This document shows, in pieces, positions 1 to 7,375 of a stretch of 34,143 nucleotides of DNA. The notes beneath the pieces were generated by a model. The model had not been told where the DNA came from, did not search any database, and saw only the letters and a list, made by a program, of their open reading frames with translations. The translations under genes and the position numbers were made by a program. The stretch is from Bacteroidales bacterium (GTDB taxonomy: Bacteria; Bacteroidota; Bacteroidia; Bacteroidales; UBA932). Location: positions 1 to 34,143 of the forward strand of contig JAFRPH010000035.1 of the NCBI GenBank assembly GCA_017429205.1, written 5' to 3'. The first letter of the stretch is position 1. Every line of letters starts with the position of its first letter.

Positions 1-1
1 C

Positions 2-1735
2 ATGGCCAACAACCAGGAGACCAACCGCAACGATAACGACGCCCGCATCAGCCAGCGCGCCCTCCGCGAGATCTACCTGAAGAACTTCGAGATCGCCGTG
101 AAGGAGTCCGATCCCTGGACCGTGATGTCCTCCTACAACCAGATGAACGGCGAATACACCCAGCAGAAGGTCGACCTGCTCACCACCGTCCTCCGCGACG
201 AATGGGGCTTCAAGGGCATCGTGATGACCGACTGGGGCAACAAGGCCGGCACCGTGAAGTCCGCCAAGGCCGGCAACGACCTGATGGAACCGGGCAACCA
301 GAACGAGATCGACCGCATCATCGCGGGCGTCCAGGACGGCAGCATCACCCAGGCCGAACTGGACCGCAACGTCCGCAACATGCTCAACTACATCGTCCGC
401 ACCCCGCGCTTCAACGGCTACAAGTTCTCCAACAAGCCGGACCTGAAGGCCCATGCCGCCGTGGCCCGCAAGGCCGCGGGTGAGTCCATCGTCCTCCTCC
501 GCAACGAGAACGAGGCCCTTCCGCTCAAGGGCAATGAGAAGGTCGCCCTCTACGGCGTTTCCGCCATCGACTTCGTGGCCGGCGGCACCGGTTCCGGTGA
601 CGTGAACAAGGCCTATGTCGTGAACATGGAGGATGCCATGAAGGGCGCCGGGTTCACCCTGGAGCAGAGCCTGATGGACTACTACAAGGCTTTCGCCGCC
701 TACGACAAGGCGCAGACCGCCCTGACCGGCGGCGGCTTCAACTGGTTCAGCCGCCGCAAGCTCGCCGAGGTCGCCATCCCGACCGCCGCCATCGAGAACG
801 AGGCCCGTGCCAATGACGTGGCCGTCGTGGTTCTCGGCCGCAACGCCGGTGAAGGCGCCGACCGCAAGCAGATCGACGACTTCGAGCTCACCAACGTCGA
901 GCGCGAACTCCTCCGCGACGTGAGCACCGCTTTCCACGCCGCCGGCAAGAAGGTGGTCGTGGTCCTGAACATCGGCGGTGTCATCGAGACCGCCTCCTGG
1001 AAGAACATGGTCGACGCGATCGTCCTGCCCTGGTCCCCGGGCCAGGAAGGCGCCAACGCCGTCGCCGACGTCCTCACCGGCAAGGTGAACCCGTCCGGCA
1101 AGCTCCCGATGACCTTCCCCGTGAACTTCATGGACCATCCGTCCTCCGCGAACTTCCCGTACAACTACAGCAACCAGGGCAACATGTTCGGCGGTTTCGG
1201 CGGCCGCGGCCAGCGCCAGCTCCGCAAGGATGTGGACTACACCGACTACGCCGAGGGCATCTGGGTGGGCTACCGCCACTTCGCCACCAAGGGCGTCGAG
1301 GTTTCCTATCCGTTCGGCTTCGGTCTGAGCTACAGCTACTTCGTGTATTCCAAGCCGGTCGTGAAGGCGACGGCGGACGGTTTCGAGGCTTCCGTCACCG
1401 TAACCAACCAGGGCAAGGTGGCCGGCAAGGAGGTCGTGGAGGTCTATGTCCACGCCCCCGAAGGCGGTCTGGAGAAGCCGGCTTGCGAGCTGAAGGCTTT
1501 CGCCAAAACGAAGCTCCTCGCCCCGGGCGAGAGCCAGGTCGTGACCGTGAAGGTGGACAACTACTCCCTCGCTTCCTTCAACGAGGCGACGAGCGCCTGG
1601 GAGGCCCCTGCGGGCAACTACAACGTGATGTTCGGCGCCTCCGTGGCGGACATCCGCGCCCAGGCCGGCTACAAGCTCGGCAAGGCCAAGAGCTGGGCCG
1701 TGCACAACGTGCTCGCCCCGGTGGCCGCCAAGTAG
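2..1735 (+). CDS. Glycoside hydrolase family 3 (beta-glucosidase-like), 5'-truncated
   Basis: This is the C-terminal 577 residues of a GH3 exo-acting glycosidase (beta-glucosidase/xylosidase type). The first visible residues, MANNQETNRND, are the internal GH3 motif usually preceded by KHF, so the ATG at base 2 is not the start and the gene begins upstream of the window. The catalytic nucleophile is Asp77 in GIVMTDWG. The (alpha/beta)6 sandwich domain follows (GESIVLLRNENEALPLKG near residue 160; SPGQEGANAVADVLTGKVNPSGKLP near 350). A C-terminal fibronectin III-like domain covers about 455-530, with the usual FGFGLSYSYF lead-in. A Gly/Arg-rich insert (GGFGGRGQRQ) lies before the last part. The exact substrate cannot be told from sequence alone. 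The stop codon directly abuts the stop of the convergent AraC gene. Confidence 0.93.
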   Translation: MANNQETNRNDNDARISQRALREIYLKNFEIAVKESDPWTVMSSYNQMNGEYTQQKVDLLTTVLRDEWGFKGIVMTDWGNKAGTVKSAKAGNDLMEPGNQNEIDRIIAGVQDGSITQAELDRNVRNMLNYIVRTPRFNGYKFSNKPDLKAHAAVARKAAGESIVLLRNENEALPLKGNEKVALYGVSAIDFVAGGTGSGDVNKAYVVNMEDAMKGAGFTLEQSLMDYYKAFAAYDKAQTALTGGGFNWFSRRKLAEVAIPTAAIENEARANDVAVVVLGRNAGEGADRKQIDDFELTNVERELLRDVSTAFHAAGKKVVVVLNIGGVIETASWKNMVDAIVLPWSPGQEGANAVADVLTGKVNPSGKLPMTFPVNFMDHPSSANFPYNYSNQGNMFGGFGGRGQRQLRKDVDYTDYAEGIWVGYRHFATKGVEVSYPFGFGLSYSYFVYSKPVVKATADGFEASVTVTNQGKVAGKEVVEVYVHAPEGGLEKPACELKAFAKTKLLAPGESQVVTVKVDNYSLASFNEATSAWEAPAGNYNVMFGASVADIRAQAGYKLGKAKSWAVHNVLAPVAAK

Positions 1736-2626
1736 CTATCTCTTCCGGCCTTGCGTCAATTCCCGGTAGGCGACCGGTGTCATCCCCGTGATGCGGCGGA
1801 AGGCCGTGAAGAAATAATCGTAATTTTCGAATCCATTCTCGTACGCTATCTGTTTTACAGGTAGCGTACTGTTTGTAAGGATTTCCTTGACCCGGGCGAA
1901 GCGCACCTCCTGGATGTATTTGGCGGGGGAGAAGCCGGTGTATTCCTTGAAGATTCTCCGGAAGTTGGAGTAGCCCATGCTCAGTTCCTGGGCGATGTCT
2001 TCCGGGCGGATGGTCCGGTACTGCCGGGCGATGAGGATCTTCGCCCGGTTGATGAGGTCGCCCACCTCGGAGAATACCTGCTGGCGGTTGTAATGGACGG
2101 CCAGGCCCATCAGGTGGCCGACGATGCCCATCAGGCGCTGCTGGAAGCCGGAGGCCTGGTCGGACGACACCTGGATGGCCTCCTCGTACAGGTTGACGAT
2201 CTCGTCGTGCAGCCCCAGCCGGAACACCGGCTTCTCCGGGGAGAAGAAGCCTTTCCCGGCGATGTCCTGGGCCAGGGGACCTTCGAAGCCGATCCAGTAC
2301 TCCTTCCAGCCGGTGGACGGGTCGGGCCGGTAGGAATGCCATTCTCCCGGGAACAGGATGAACATCGTCCCGCTGGTGACAGGGACTGGGGCGGGCAGGG
2401 AGGCGCTTCGGAAAACACCCTGCCCTTCCGTGATGTAGAGGACCTGGAACTCGTTCAGGATCCGCCCGCGTTCTTCCGAGAACAGATAGCGGGAAGGGTG
2501 CCCCGTGGGCGGATAGGGCTGGCCGGGACCCACGACCTGGGAACCCACGGAATTGACGGCTAGTCCCCACAGGAGGTCGTTCTTGTTGACGACCAGGTAT
2601 TTCAGGTGGATGTCTTCGTTTTTCAT
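1736..2626 (-). CDS. AraC-family transcriptional regulator, probable rhamnose regulator
   Basis: A 296-aa AraC/XylS-type regulator. The N-terminal half is a cupin-like ligand-binding domain (FQVLYITEGQGVF; LFPGEWHSYRPD). The C-terminal ~100 residues carry the two helix-turn-helix motifs (DIAQELSMGYSNFRRIFKEY and VKQIAYENGFENYDYFFTAF). The reading frame is open to a TTG at 2689, but the ATG at 2626 is preferred because a strong Bacteroidota promoter lies at 2660-2690, between the two. The gene is divergent from rhaB and shares its 141-bp upstream region. AraC-type RhaR regulates the rhamnose operon of Bacteroides thetaiotaomicron, so control of rhaBATD is a reasonable inference from position; the sequence does not prove the ligand. 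It ends with no spacer against the convergent GH3 gene. Confidence 0.9.
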   Translation of the reverse strand: MKNEDIHLKYLVVNKNDLLWGLAVNSVGSQVVGPGQPYPPTGHPSRYLFSEERGRILNEFQVLYITEGQGVFRSASLPAPVPVTSGTMFILFPGEWHSYRPDPSTGWKEYWIGFEGPLAQDIAGKGFFSPEKPVFRLGLHDEIVNLYEEAIQVSSDQASGFQQRLMGIVGHLMGLAVHYNRQQVFSEVGDLINRAKILIARQYRTIRPEDIAQELSMGYSNFRRIFKEYTGFSPAKYIQEVRFARVKEILTNSTLPVKQIAYENGFENYDYFFTAFRRITGMTPVAYRELTQGRKR

Positions 2627-2659
2627 CAGCTTGGCGGCAGGGATGGTCTGCTTCGGATC

Positions 2660-2690
2660 CAAAAATAAGGAGGCTTTGTCAAAAATCAAA
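2660..2690 (-). promoter_or_regulatory. Bacteroidota-type promoter of the araC-family gene
   Basis: On the minus strand, TTTG (2690-2687) is followed after 19 bp by TATTTTTG (2667-2660). This matches the Bacteroidota sigma consensus TTTG-N19-21-TAnnTTTG. The predicted transcript starts near 2653 and gives a leader of roughly 27 nt before the ATG at 2626. CAAAAAT occurs twice on the plus strand, 20 bp apart (2660 and 2680). That spacing would suit an AraC-type dimer, although the first copy is also the -7 box. Confidence 0.7.
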
Positions 2691-2734
2691 GTTTTTATCG
2701 CATAATCTTCACTCGGGATGTGGAGAACACATCG

Positions 2735-2742
2735 TATTTTTG
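2735..2742 (+). promoter_or_regulatory. -7 box of the rhaBATD promoter
   Basis: TATTTTTG matches the Bacteroidota -7 consensus TAnnTTTG and lies 25 bp before the rhaB ATG at 2768. No TTTG or TTG is seen 19-21 bp upstream, so the -33 element is poor. This fits a promoter that needs an activator, here plausibly the divergent AraC-type protein. It also argues against an upstream in-frame ATG at 2720, which would lie before the transcript start. Confidence 0.6.
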
Positions 2743-2767
2743 TAACCGGACCCTATTTGGACACACT

Positions 2768-4180
2768 ATGGCACAACAGCATTTCCTGGCCTTCGACTGC
2801 GGCGCCACTTCGGGGCGCGCGGTGCTCGCCACTTTCGCCGACGGCGCCTTCGACATGAAGGAAGTGTACCGCTTCCCGAGCGGCATCATCGAACTGAACG
2901 GCAAGTATTTCTGGGACATCCTCGCCATCTACGACCACTTCCGCAAGTGCTTGGCGCAATTGGGCAGGGAAGGGGTCCGGATCGATTCCATTGGCATCGA
3001 CACCTGGGGCGTGGACTTCGGCTTCGTGGCCGACGACGGCTCCCTCGTGGGCAATCCCCGCGCGTACCGCGATCCTTATACGGACGGTATCCCCGAGGAG
3101 GTCTTCCGGACCATCCCCCGGGAGGAGTTGTACGGCGCCACAGGCATCCAGATCCTGAATTTCAACTCCATCTTCCAGCTGTATGCGCAGACGAAGGAAG
3201 GCTTCGCTCCGCTGCGCGTGGCGGACAAGGTCCTTTTCATCCCGGACCTCCTCGCCTATATGCTGACAGGAAACAAAGTCTGCGAGTACACCATCGCCTC
3301 CACCTCCGGAATGATGGACCAGACTTCCCGCCAGTTCAACCTGGAATTGCTGGAGAAACTGGGCGTTCGGACCGATGTCCTGCTGCCCATTACGCAGCCG
3401 GGCACCGTCATCGGCACGCTCCGGAAGGAAATCGCAGAGGCCTGCGGCGTCCCCGAGGTCCCGGTCGTCGCCGTCGCCGGCCACGACACGGCGTCGGCCA
3501 TCGCCGCCGTCCCGGCCGAGGATGCGAAGTTCGCCTACCTGTCCAGCGGCACCTGGAGCCTGATGGGCATCGAGACCCCGGCGCCGATCATCAACGAGGC
3601 TTCCACCCGCCTGAATTTCACCAATGAAGGCGGCATCGACGGCACCACCCGCTTCCTGAAAAACATCACCGGCATGTGGCTCCTGGAGCAGTGCCGCAAG
3701 GTCTGGGCCGCGGAAGGCCGCACCTACAGCTATGCGGAACTCGAGGCCATGGCCCGTTCCGAGGCCGGTTTCACGGGACGCATCAACCCGGACGACCCGC
3801 GTTTCGCCGCCCCGGCGAACATGGCGGAGGAAATCCGTCATGCCCTGGATGACCGGGATCTGACCGACGCGCAGATCGTGTCCTGCATCTACCATAGCCT
3901 CGCGGACCGCTACAAGGAGGTCGTGGACATGCTCCAGGGCTTTGCGCCGTTCCCGATCGAGAAACTCCACGTGATCGGCGGCGGCAGCGCCAACGACACG
4001 ATGAGCCAGTGGACGGCGGACGCCCTCGGCATCCCGGTCGTGGCCGGTCCCACCGAGGCCACCGCCATCGGCAACGTGATGATCCAGGCCCGCGCCGCCG
4101 GGCTCGTCAAGGACCGCTGGGAAATGCGCAAGATAATCGCCGACGCCTTTGCGGTGAAGACTTTTATGCCAAACAATTAA
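2768..4180 (+). CDS. rhaB: Rhamnulokinase
   Basis: A 470-aa FGGY-family sugar kinase that phosphorylates L-rhamnulose to L-rhamnulose 1-phosphate in the cytoplasm, the second step of L-rhamnose catabolism. Visible motifs are the N-terminal phosphate loop FDCGATSGRA (residues 9-18), DTWGVDFG, the catalytic-base motif GHDTASA (Asp240, compared with Asp237 in E. coli RhaB), LSSGTWSLMG, and the C-terminal ATP-binding segment GGGSAND with GPTEATAIGN. The length is close to the family norm of 470-490. The start at 2768 (MAQQHFLAFDCG) is preferred over an ATG at 2720 because the promoter box lies at 2735. It is the first gene of the operon; rhaA starts 13 bp after its stop. Confidence 0.96.
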   Translation: MAQQHFLAFDCGATSGRAVLATFADGAFDMKEVYRFPSGIIELNGKYFWDILAIYDHFRKCLAQLGREGVRIDSIGIDTWGVDFGFVADDGSLVGNPRAYRDPYTDGIPEEVFRTIPREELYGATGIQILNFNSIFQLYAQTKEGFAPLRVADKVLFIPDLLAYMLTGNKVCEYTIASTSGMMDQTSRQFNLELLEKLGVRTDVLLPITQPGTVIGTLRKEIAEACGVPEVPVVAVAGHDTASAIAAVPAEDAKFAYLSSGTWSLMGIETPAPIINEASTRLNFTNEGGIDGTTRFLKNITGMWLLEQCRKVWAAEGRTYSYAELEAMARSEAGFTGRINPDDPRFAAPANMAEEIRHALDDRDLTDAQIVSCIYHSLADRYKEVVDMLQGFAPFPIEKLHVIGGGSANDTMSQWTADALGIPVVAGPTEATAIGNVMIQARAAGLVKDRWEMRKIIADAFAVKTFMPNN

Positions 4181-4193
4181 AAACACTGATACC

Positions 4194-5444
4194 ATGAAAG
4201 AAGCACAGATCCTGAAAGCCTACGAGCTCGCCAAAGAGCGCTACGCCGCCATCGGCGTGGACACCGACAAGGCCGTCGAAACCCTCGAGAAAACCCCCAT
4301 CTCCCTGCACTGCTGGCAGACCGACGACGTGATCGGTTTCGAGAGCGCCGCAGGCCTGTCCGGCGGCATCCAGACCACCGGCAACTATCCGGGCCGCGCC
4401 CGCAACCTCGACGAGGTCCGGGCCGACGTCAAGTTCGCGAAGAGCCTCATCGCGGGGAATCACCGCCTGAATCTCCACGAGATCTACGGCGACTTCGGCG
4501 GCAAGTTCGTGGACCGCGACGAGGTCACCGTCGACTATTTCCAGAGCTGGATCCAGTGGGCGAAGGAGAACAACATGAAGCTGGACTTCAACTCCACCTC
4601 CTTCGGCCATCCCAAGAGCGGCGACCTGTCCCTCGCCAATCCCGATCCCGCCATCCGCGAATTCTGGATCGAGCACACCAAGCGCTGCCGCCGCATCGCG
4701 GACGCGATGGGCAAGGCCCAGGGCGATCCCTGCATCATGAACATCTGGGTCCACGACGGTTCCAAGGACCAGACCGTGGAGCGCAAGCGGTATCGCGAAA
4801 TCTTCGCCGAGGCTCTGGACGAGATCCTCAAGGAGGACCTCCCGGGGATGAAGACCTGCCTGGAGGCGAAGCTCTTCGGCATCGGCCTCGAGAGCTATAC
4901 CGTGGGCTCCCACGACTTCGTGGCCGGCTACTGCGCCACCCGCAAGCTGATGTACACCCTGGACACCGGCCACTATGAGATGACCGAGAACGTGGCCGAC
5001 ATGGTCGCCTCGCTCCTGCTCTTCGTGCCGGAACTGATGCTCCACGTCTCCCGCCCGATCCGCTGGGACTCCGACCACGTGACCATCATGAACGACCAGA
5101 CGCTGGACCTGTTCAAGGAGATCGTCCGGGCGGACGCCCTCGGCCGCAGCCACATCGGCCTGGACTATTTCGACGCCGCGATCAACCGCATCGGCGCCTA
5201 CGTAATCGGCACCCGCGCCACGCAGAAGTGCGTCCTTTCCGCGCTCCTCGAGCCGCTCGCAAAGCTCCGCGAATACGAGGACGCCGGCAAGGGCTTCCAG
5301 CGTCTCGCCCTCCTCGAGGAGGCGAAGACCCTCCCGTTCGGCGCCGTGTTCGATTACTTCAACTACAAGAACGGCGTTCCCGTGGGTGAGGAGTTCATCC
5401 CTTGCATCGAGCAGTACGAAAAGGAAGTTACCAGCAAGCGGTAA
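4194..5444 (+). CDS. rhaA: L-rhamnose isomerase
   Basis: A 416-aa enzyme that converts L-rhamnose to L-rhamnulose, the first catabolic step. It is almost colinear with E. coli RhaA (419 aa). The metal ligands of the E. coli enzyme (Glu234, Asp267, His294, Asp302, Asp304) appear here with a constant offset of 10, as Glu224 (CLEAKLF), Asp257 (LDTGHY), His284 (LMLHVSRP), Asp292 and Asp294 (WDSDHV). The N-terminal SLHCWQTDDVIGFE is also typical. It lies between rhaB (13-bp gap) and rhaT (3-bp gap) and is surely co-transcribed with them. Bacteroides literature names this gene rhaI. Confidence 0.97.
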   Translation: MKEAQILKAYELAKERYAAIGVDTDKAVETLEKTPISLHCWQTDDVIGFESAAGLSGGIQTTGNYPGRARNLDEVRADVKFAKSLIAGNHRLNLHEIYGDFGGKFVDRDEVTVDYFQSWIQWAKENNMKLDFNSTSFGHPKSGDLSLANPDPAIREFWIEHTKRCRRIADAMGKAQGDPCIMNIWVHDGSKDQTVERKRYREIFAEALDEILKEDLPGMKTCLEAKLFGIGLESYTVGSHDFVAGYCATRKLMYTLDTGHYEMTENVADMVASLLLFVPELMLHVSRPIRWDSDHVTIMNDQTLDLFKEIVRADALGRSHIGLDYFDAAINRIGAYVIGTRATQKCVLSALLEPLAKLREYEDAGKGFQRLALLEEAKTLPFGAVFDYFNYKNGVPVGEEFIPCIEQYEKEVTSKR

Positions 5445-5447
5445 GTT

Positions 5448-6467
5448 ATGTATCTGATAATTGGACTTTTAATCATTGCGGTCGGGGCGTTCTGCCAGAG
5501 TTCGAGCTACGTCCCGATCAACAAGATCAAGGATTGGAGCTGGGAGAGCTACTGGATCGTCCAGGGCGTTTTTGCCTGGCTGCTGTTCCCGCTCGTGGGC
5601 GCCCTCCTGTCGGTCTCCGGAACCGGCGGGAGCTTCGGCGACCTGCTCGCGATGATGGGCGCGGACCCCAAGGCCACCTGGCTCACCATCCTGTTCGGCG
5701 CCCTGTGGGGCGTGGGCGGCCTGACTTTCGGCCTGTCGATGCGTTATCTCGGCGTCGCCCTGGGCCAGAGCATCGCGCTCGGCACCTGCTCGGCCCTCGG
5801 CGCCATCCTGGGCCCGGTCTTCACGGGCCACGCGGGTGACTTCACGAGCGCCGTGATCATCGGCGTTGTCGTGACGCTCGTCGGCATCGCCATCATCGGC
5901 GTCGCGGGCGGCATGAAGGCCGCCGCGCTGCCGGAGGAAGAGAAGAAGAAGGCCGTGAAGGACTTCAACTTCGGCAAGGGCATCGCCGTGGCGCTGCTCG
6001 CCGGCTTCATGAGCGCCTGCTTCAACATCGGCCTGAACTTCGGCCAGGACCTGTACCTGCCCGGCACGAAGCCCATCTTCCAGACGCTGCCGGCCACGAT
6101 GCTCGTGACTTTCGGCGGCTTCCTGACGAACGCCGTCTATTGCTTCTACCAGAACAATAAGAACAAGACTTGGGGCGACTACGGGAAGAAGGCCCTCTGG
6201 GGCAACAACCTCGTCTTCTGCTGCCTCGCCGGCCTGCTCTGGTACAGCCAGTTCTTCGGGCTGAGCCTGGGCAAGGGCTTCCTGACGGACTATCCGGTCC
6301 TCATCACCTTCAGCTGGTGCATTCTGATGGCGCTGAATGTCGTGTTCTCCAACGTCTGGGGCATCCTCCTCAAGGAATGGAAGGGCGTTTCCCGGAAGAC
6401 CATAACGGTCCTCCTGGTAGGCCTCGCCGTGTTGATTTTCAGTACTTTCCTGCCGCAGTTGATCTAG
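5448..6467 (+). CDS. rhaT: L-rhamnose/H+ symporter RhaT
   Basis: A 339-aa inner-membrane protein with about ten hydrophobic segments, of the L-rhamnose transporter (RhaT) family. It imports L-rhamnose with a proton. The N-terminus (LIIGLLIIAVGAFCQSSSYVPINKIKDWSWE) is characteristic, as is the segment around MSACFNIGLNFGQ near residues 185-197, which begins the second half. The ATG is 3 bp after the rhaA stop, so translation is likely coupled. The stop codon's last base is the first base of a small dispersed repeat. Confidence 0.95.
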   Translation: MYLIIGLLIIAVGAFCQSSSYVPINKIKDWSWESYWIVQGVFAWLLFPLVGALLSVSGTGGSFGDLLAMMGADPKATWLTILFGALWGVGGLTFGLSMRYLGVALGQSIALGTCSALGAILGPVFTGHAGDFTSAVIIGVVVTLVGIAIIGVAGGMKAAALPEEEKKKAVKDFNFGKGIAVALLAGFMSACFNIGLNFGQDLYLPGTKPIFQTLPATMLVTFGGFLTNAVYCFYQNNKNKTWGDYGKKALWGNNLVFCCLAGLLWYSQFFGLSLGKGFLTDYPVLITFSWCILMALNVVFSNVWGILLKEWKGVSRKTITVLLVGLAVLIFSTFLPQLI

Positions 6468-6504
6468 ATTCTTCACTTCGTTCAGAATGACAACAGAATG
6501 ACAA
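6467..6504. repeat. Dispersed mini-repeat with an 11-bp tandem duplication
   Basis: GATTCTTCACTTCGTTCAGA (6467-6486), continuing AATGACA, resembles the short imperfect palindromes scattered between genes in many Bacteroidota genomes. Its reverse strand reads VILNEVKNL, a peptide often seen in spurious gene calls. ATTCT and AGAAT can pair as the stem ends, with AC/GT nearer the loop. The 3' end, CAGAATGACAA, is duplicated exactly (6483-6493 and 6494-6504), and the second copy contains the rhaD ATG at 6498. The family assignment is from memory and has not been searched. Confidence 0.6.
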
Positions 6505-7310
6505 GCATATTGGATAACAGGCCTTTGCTGAAGGCCGAAATCGACAAGGTCGCCGAAGTGGCCGGCTATCTCTGGCAGAAGGGCTGGGCCGAGCGGAACG
6601 GCGGCAACATCACCATCAACATCACCGAGTGGGTGAACGACGCGATGCGGGCCCTGCCGGCCATCGGTCCGGCGGTCCCCATCGGCGCGAAGCTCTCGCA
6701 GCTGGAAGGCTGCTGGTTCTACTGCAAGGGAACCGGCCGGCGGATGCGGGACCTCGCCCGCGACCCGATGGCGAACGGATCCATCATCCGCATCGTGGAC
6801 GACTGTATGCGGTACGAGATCGTGGCGGACCTTCCCGTCGCCCCCACCTCCGAGCTCCCTTCCCATCTGAGCGTCCATAACTACCTGCTGGCGAAGGGCT
6901 CCCCGTACCGGGCCTCCCTGCACACCCATCCCATCGAGCTGGTGGCGCTCACCCACAGCCGGAAATGGATGAAGAAGGACGTGGCCACGCGGATGCTCTG
7001 GTCGATGATTCCCGAGACCAAGGCGTTCTGTCCCCGAGGCCTGGGGATGGTTCCGTATATGCTTCCTTCCAGCGTGGATCTCGCAGAAGCGACGATCCGG
7101 GCCATCGACGAGGATTATGACGTGGTGATGTGGGAGAAGCACGGCGTGTTCGCCGTGGATACGGACGTGATGTCGGCCTTCGACCAGGTCGATGTCCTGA
7201 ACAAGTCCGCCCAGATCTACATCGCGGCCCGGAACATGGGCTTCGAGCCGGAGGGCATGTCGGACGAGCAGATGCAGGAGCTGTCCGACGCTTTCCATCT
7301 GCCGAAATAG
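6498..7310 (+). CDS. rhaD: Rhamnulose-1-phosphate aldolase
   Basis: A 270-aa class II, zinc-dependent aldolase that splits L-rhamnulose 1-phosphate into dihydroxyacetone phosphate and L-lactaldehyde. The E. coli zinc and catalytic residues Glu117, His141, His143 and His212 have clear counterparts: Glu119 (APTSELPSH), His142 and His144 (LHTHPIEL), and His215 (EKHGVF). The N-terminal KGWAERNGGNITI is typical of RhaD. It follows rhaT by 30 bp. The start codon lies in the duplicated end of a dispersed repeat. No lactaldehyde reductase gene follows, unlike the rhaKIPAO order known in Bacteroides. Confidence 0.96.
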   Translation: MTSILDNRPLLKAEIDKVAEVAGYLWQKGWAERNGGNITINITEWVNDAMRALPAIGPAVPIGAKLSQLEGCWFYCKGTGRRMRDLARDPMANGSIIRIVDDCMRYEIVADLPVAPTSELPSHLSVHNYLLAKGSPYRASLHTHPIELVALTHSRKWMKKDVATRMLWSMIPETKAFCPRGLGMVPYMLPSSVDLAEATIRAIDEDYDVVMWEKHGVFAVDTDVMSAFDQVDVLNKSAQIYIAARNMGFEPEGMSDEQMQELSDAFHLPK

Positions 7311-7326
7311 GACCGGCATCCCACCG

Positions 7327-7358
7327 TTTGCTTTATCGGCGGGAAATGGGTATCTTTG
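7327..7358 (+). promoter_or_regulatory. Bacteroidota promoter of the GH2 gene
   Basis: TTTG (7327-7330), a 20-bp spacer and TATCTTTG (7351-7358) give a near-perfect Bacteroidota promoter 17 bp before the GH2 ATG. An imperfect hairpin (7320-7326 with 7337-7343, one A/C mismatch, 10-nt loop) overlaps the -33 element and could help end the rha transcript. It has no T-run, so a terminator is not claimed. Confidence 0.75.
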
Positions 7359-7375
7359 AATGATTTATTCATTCG

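Noticed and set aside
2627..2689. TTG-initiated N-terminal extension of the AraC-type regulator.
   Set aside because: A full promoter lies inside this stretch, so the transcript would start after the TTG.
2720..2767. Upstream ATG of rhaB adding 16 residues.
   Set aside because: It precedes the -7 box at 2735, and the extra residues do not resemble a kinase N-terminus.
5469..7319. A 616-codon minus-strand frame containing the peptide VILNEVKNL.
   Set aside because: That peptide is the reverse translation of the intergenic mini-repeat at 6467; the rest is antisense to rhaT and rhaD.
7320..7343. Hairpin after rhaD as a rho-independent terminator.
   Set aside because: The stem has a mismatch, the loop is long and no T-run follows; it overlaps the -33 element of the next promoter.
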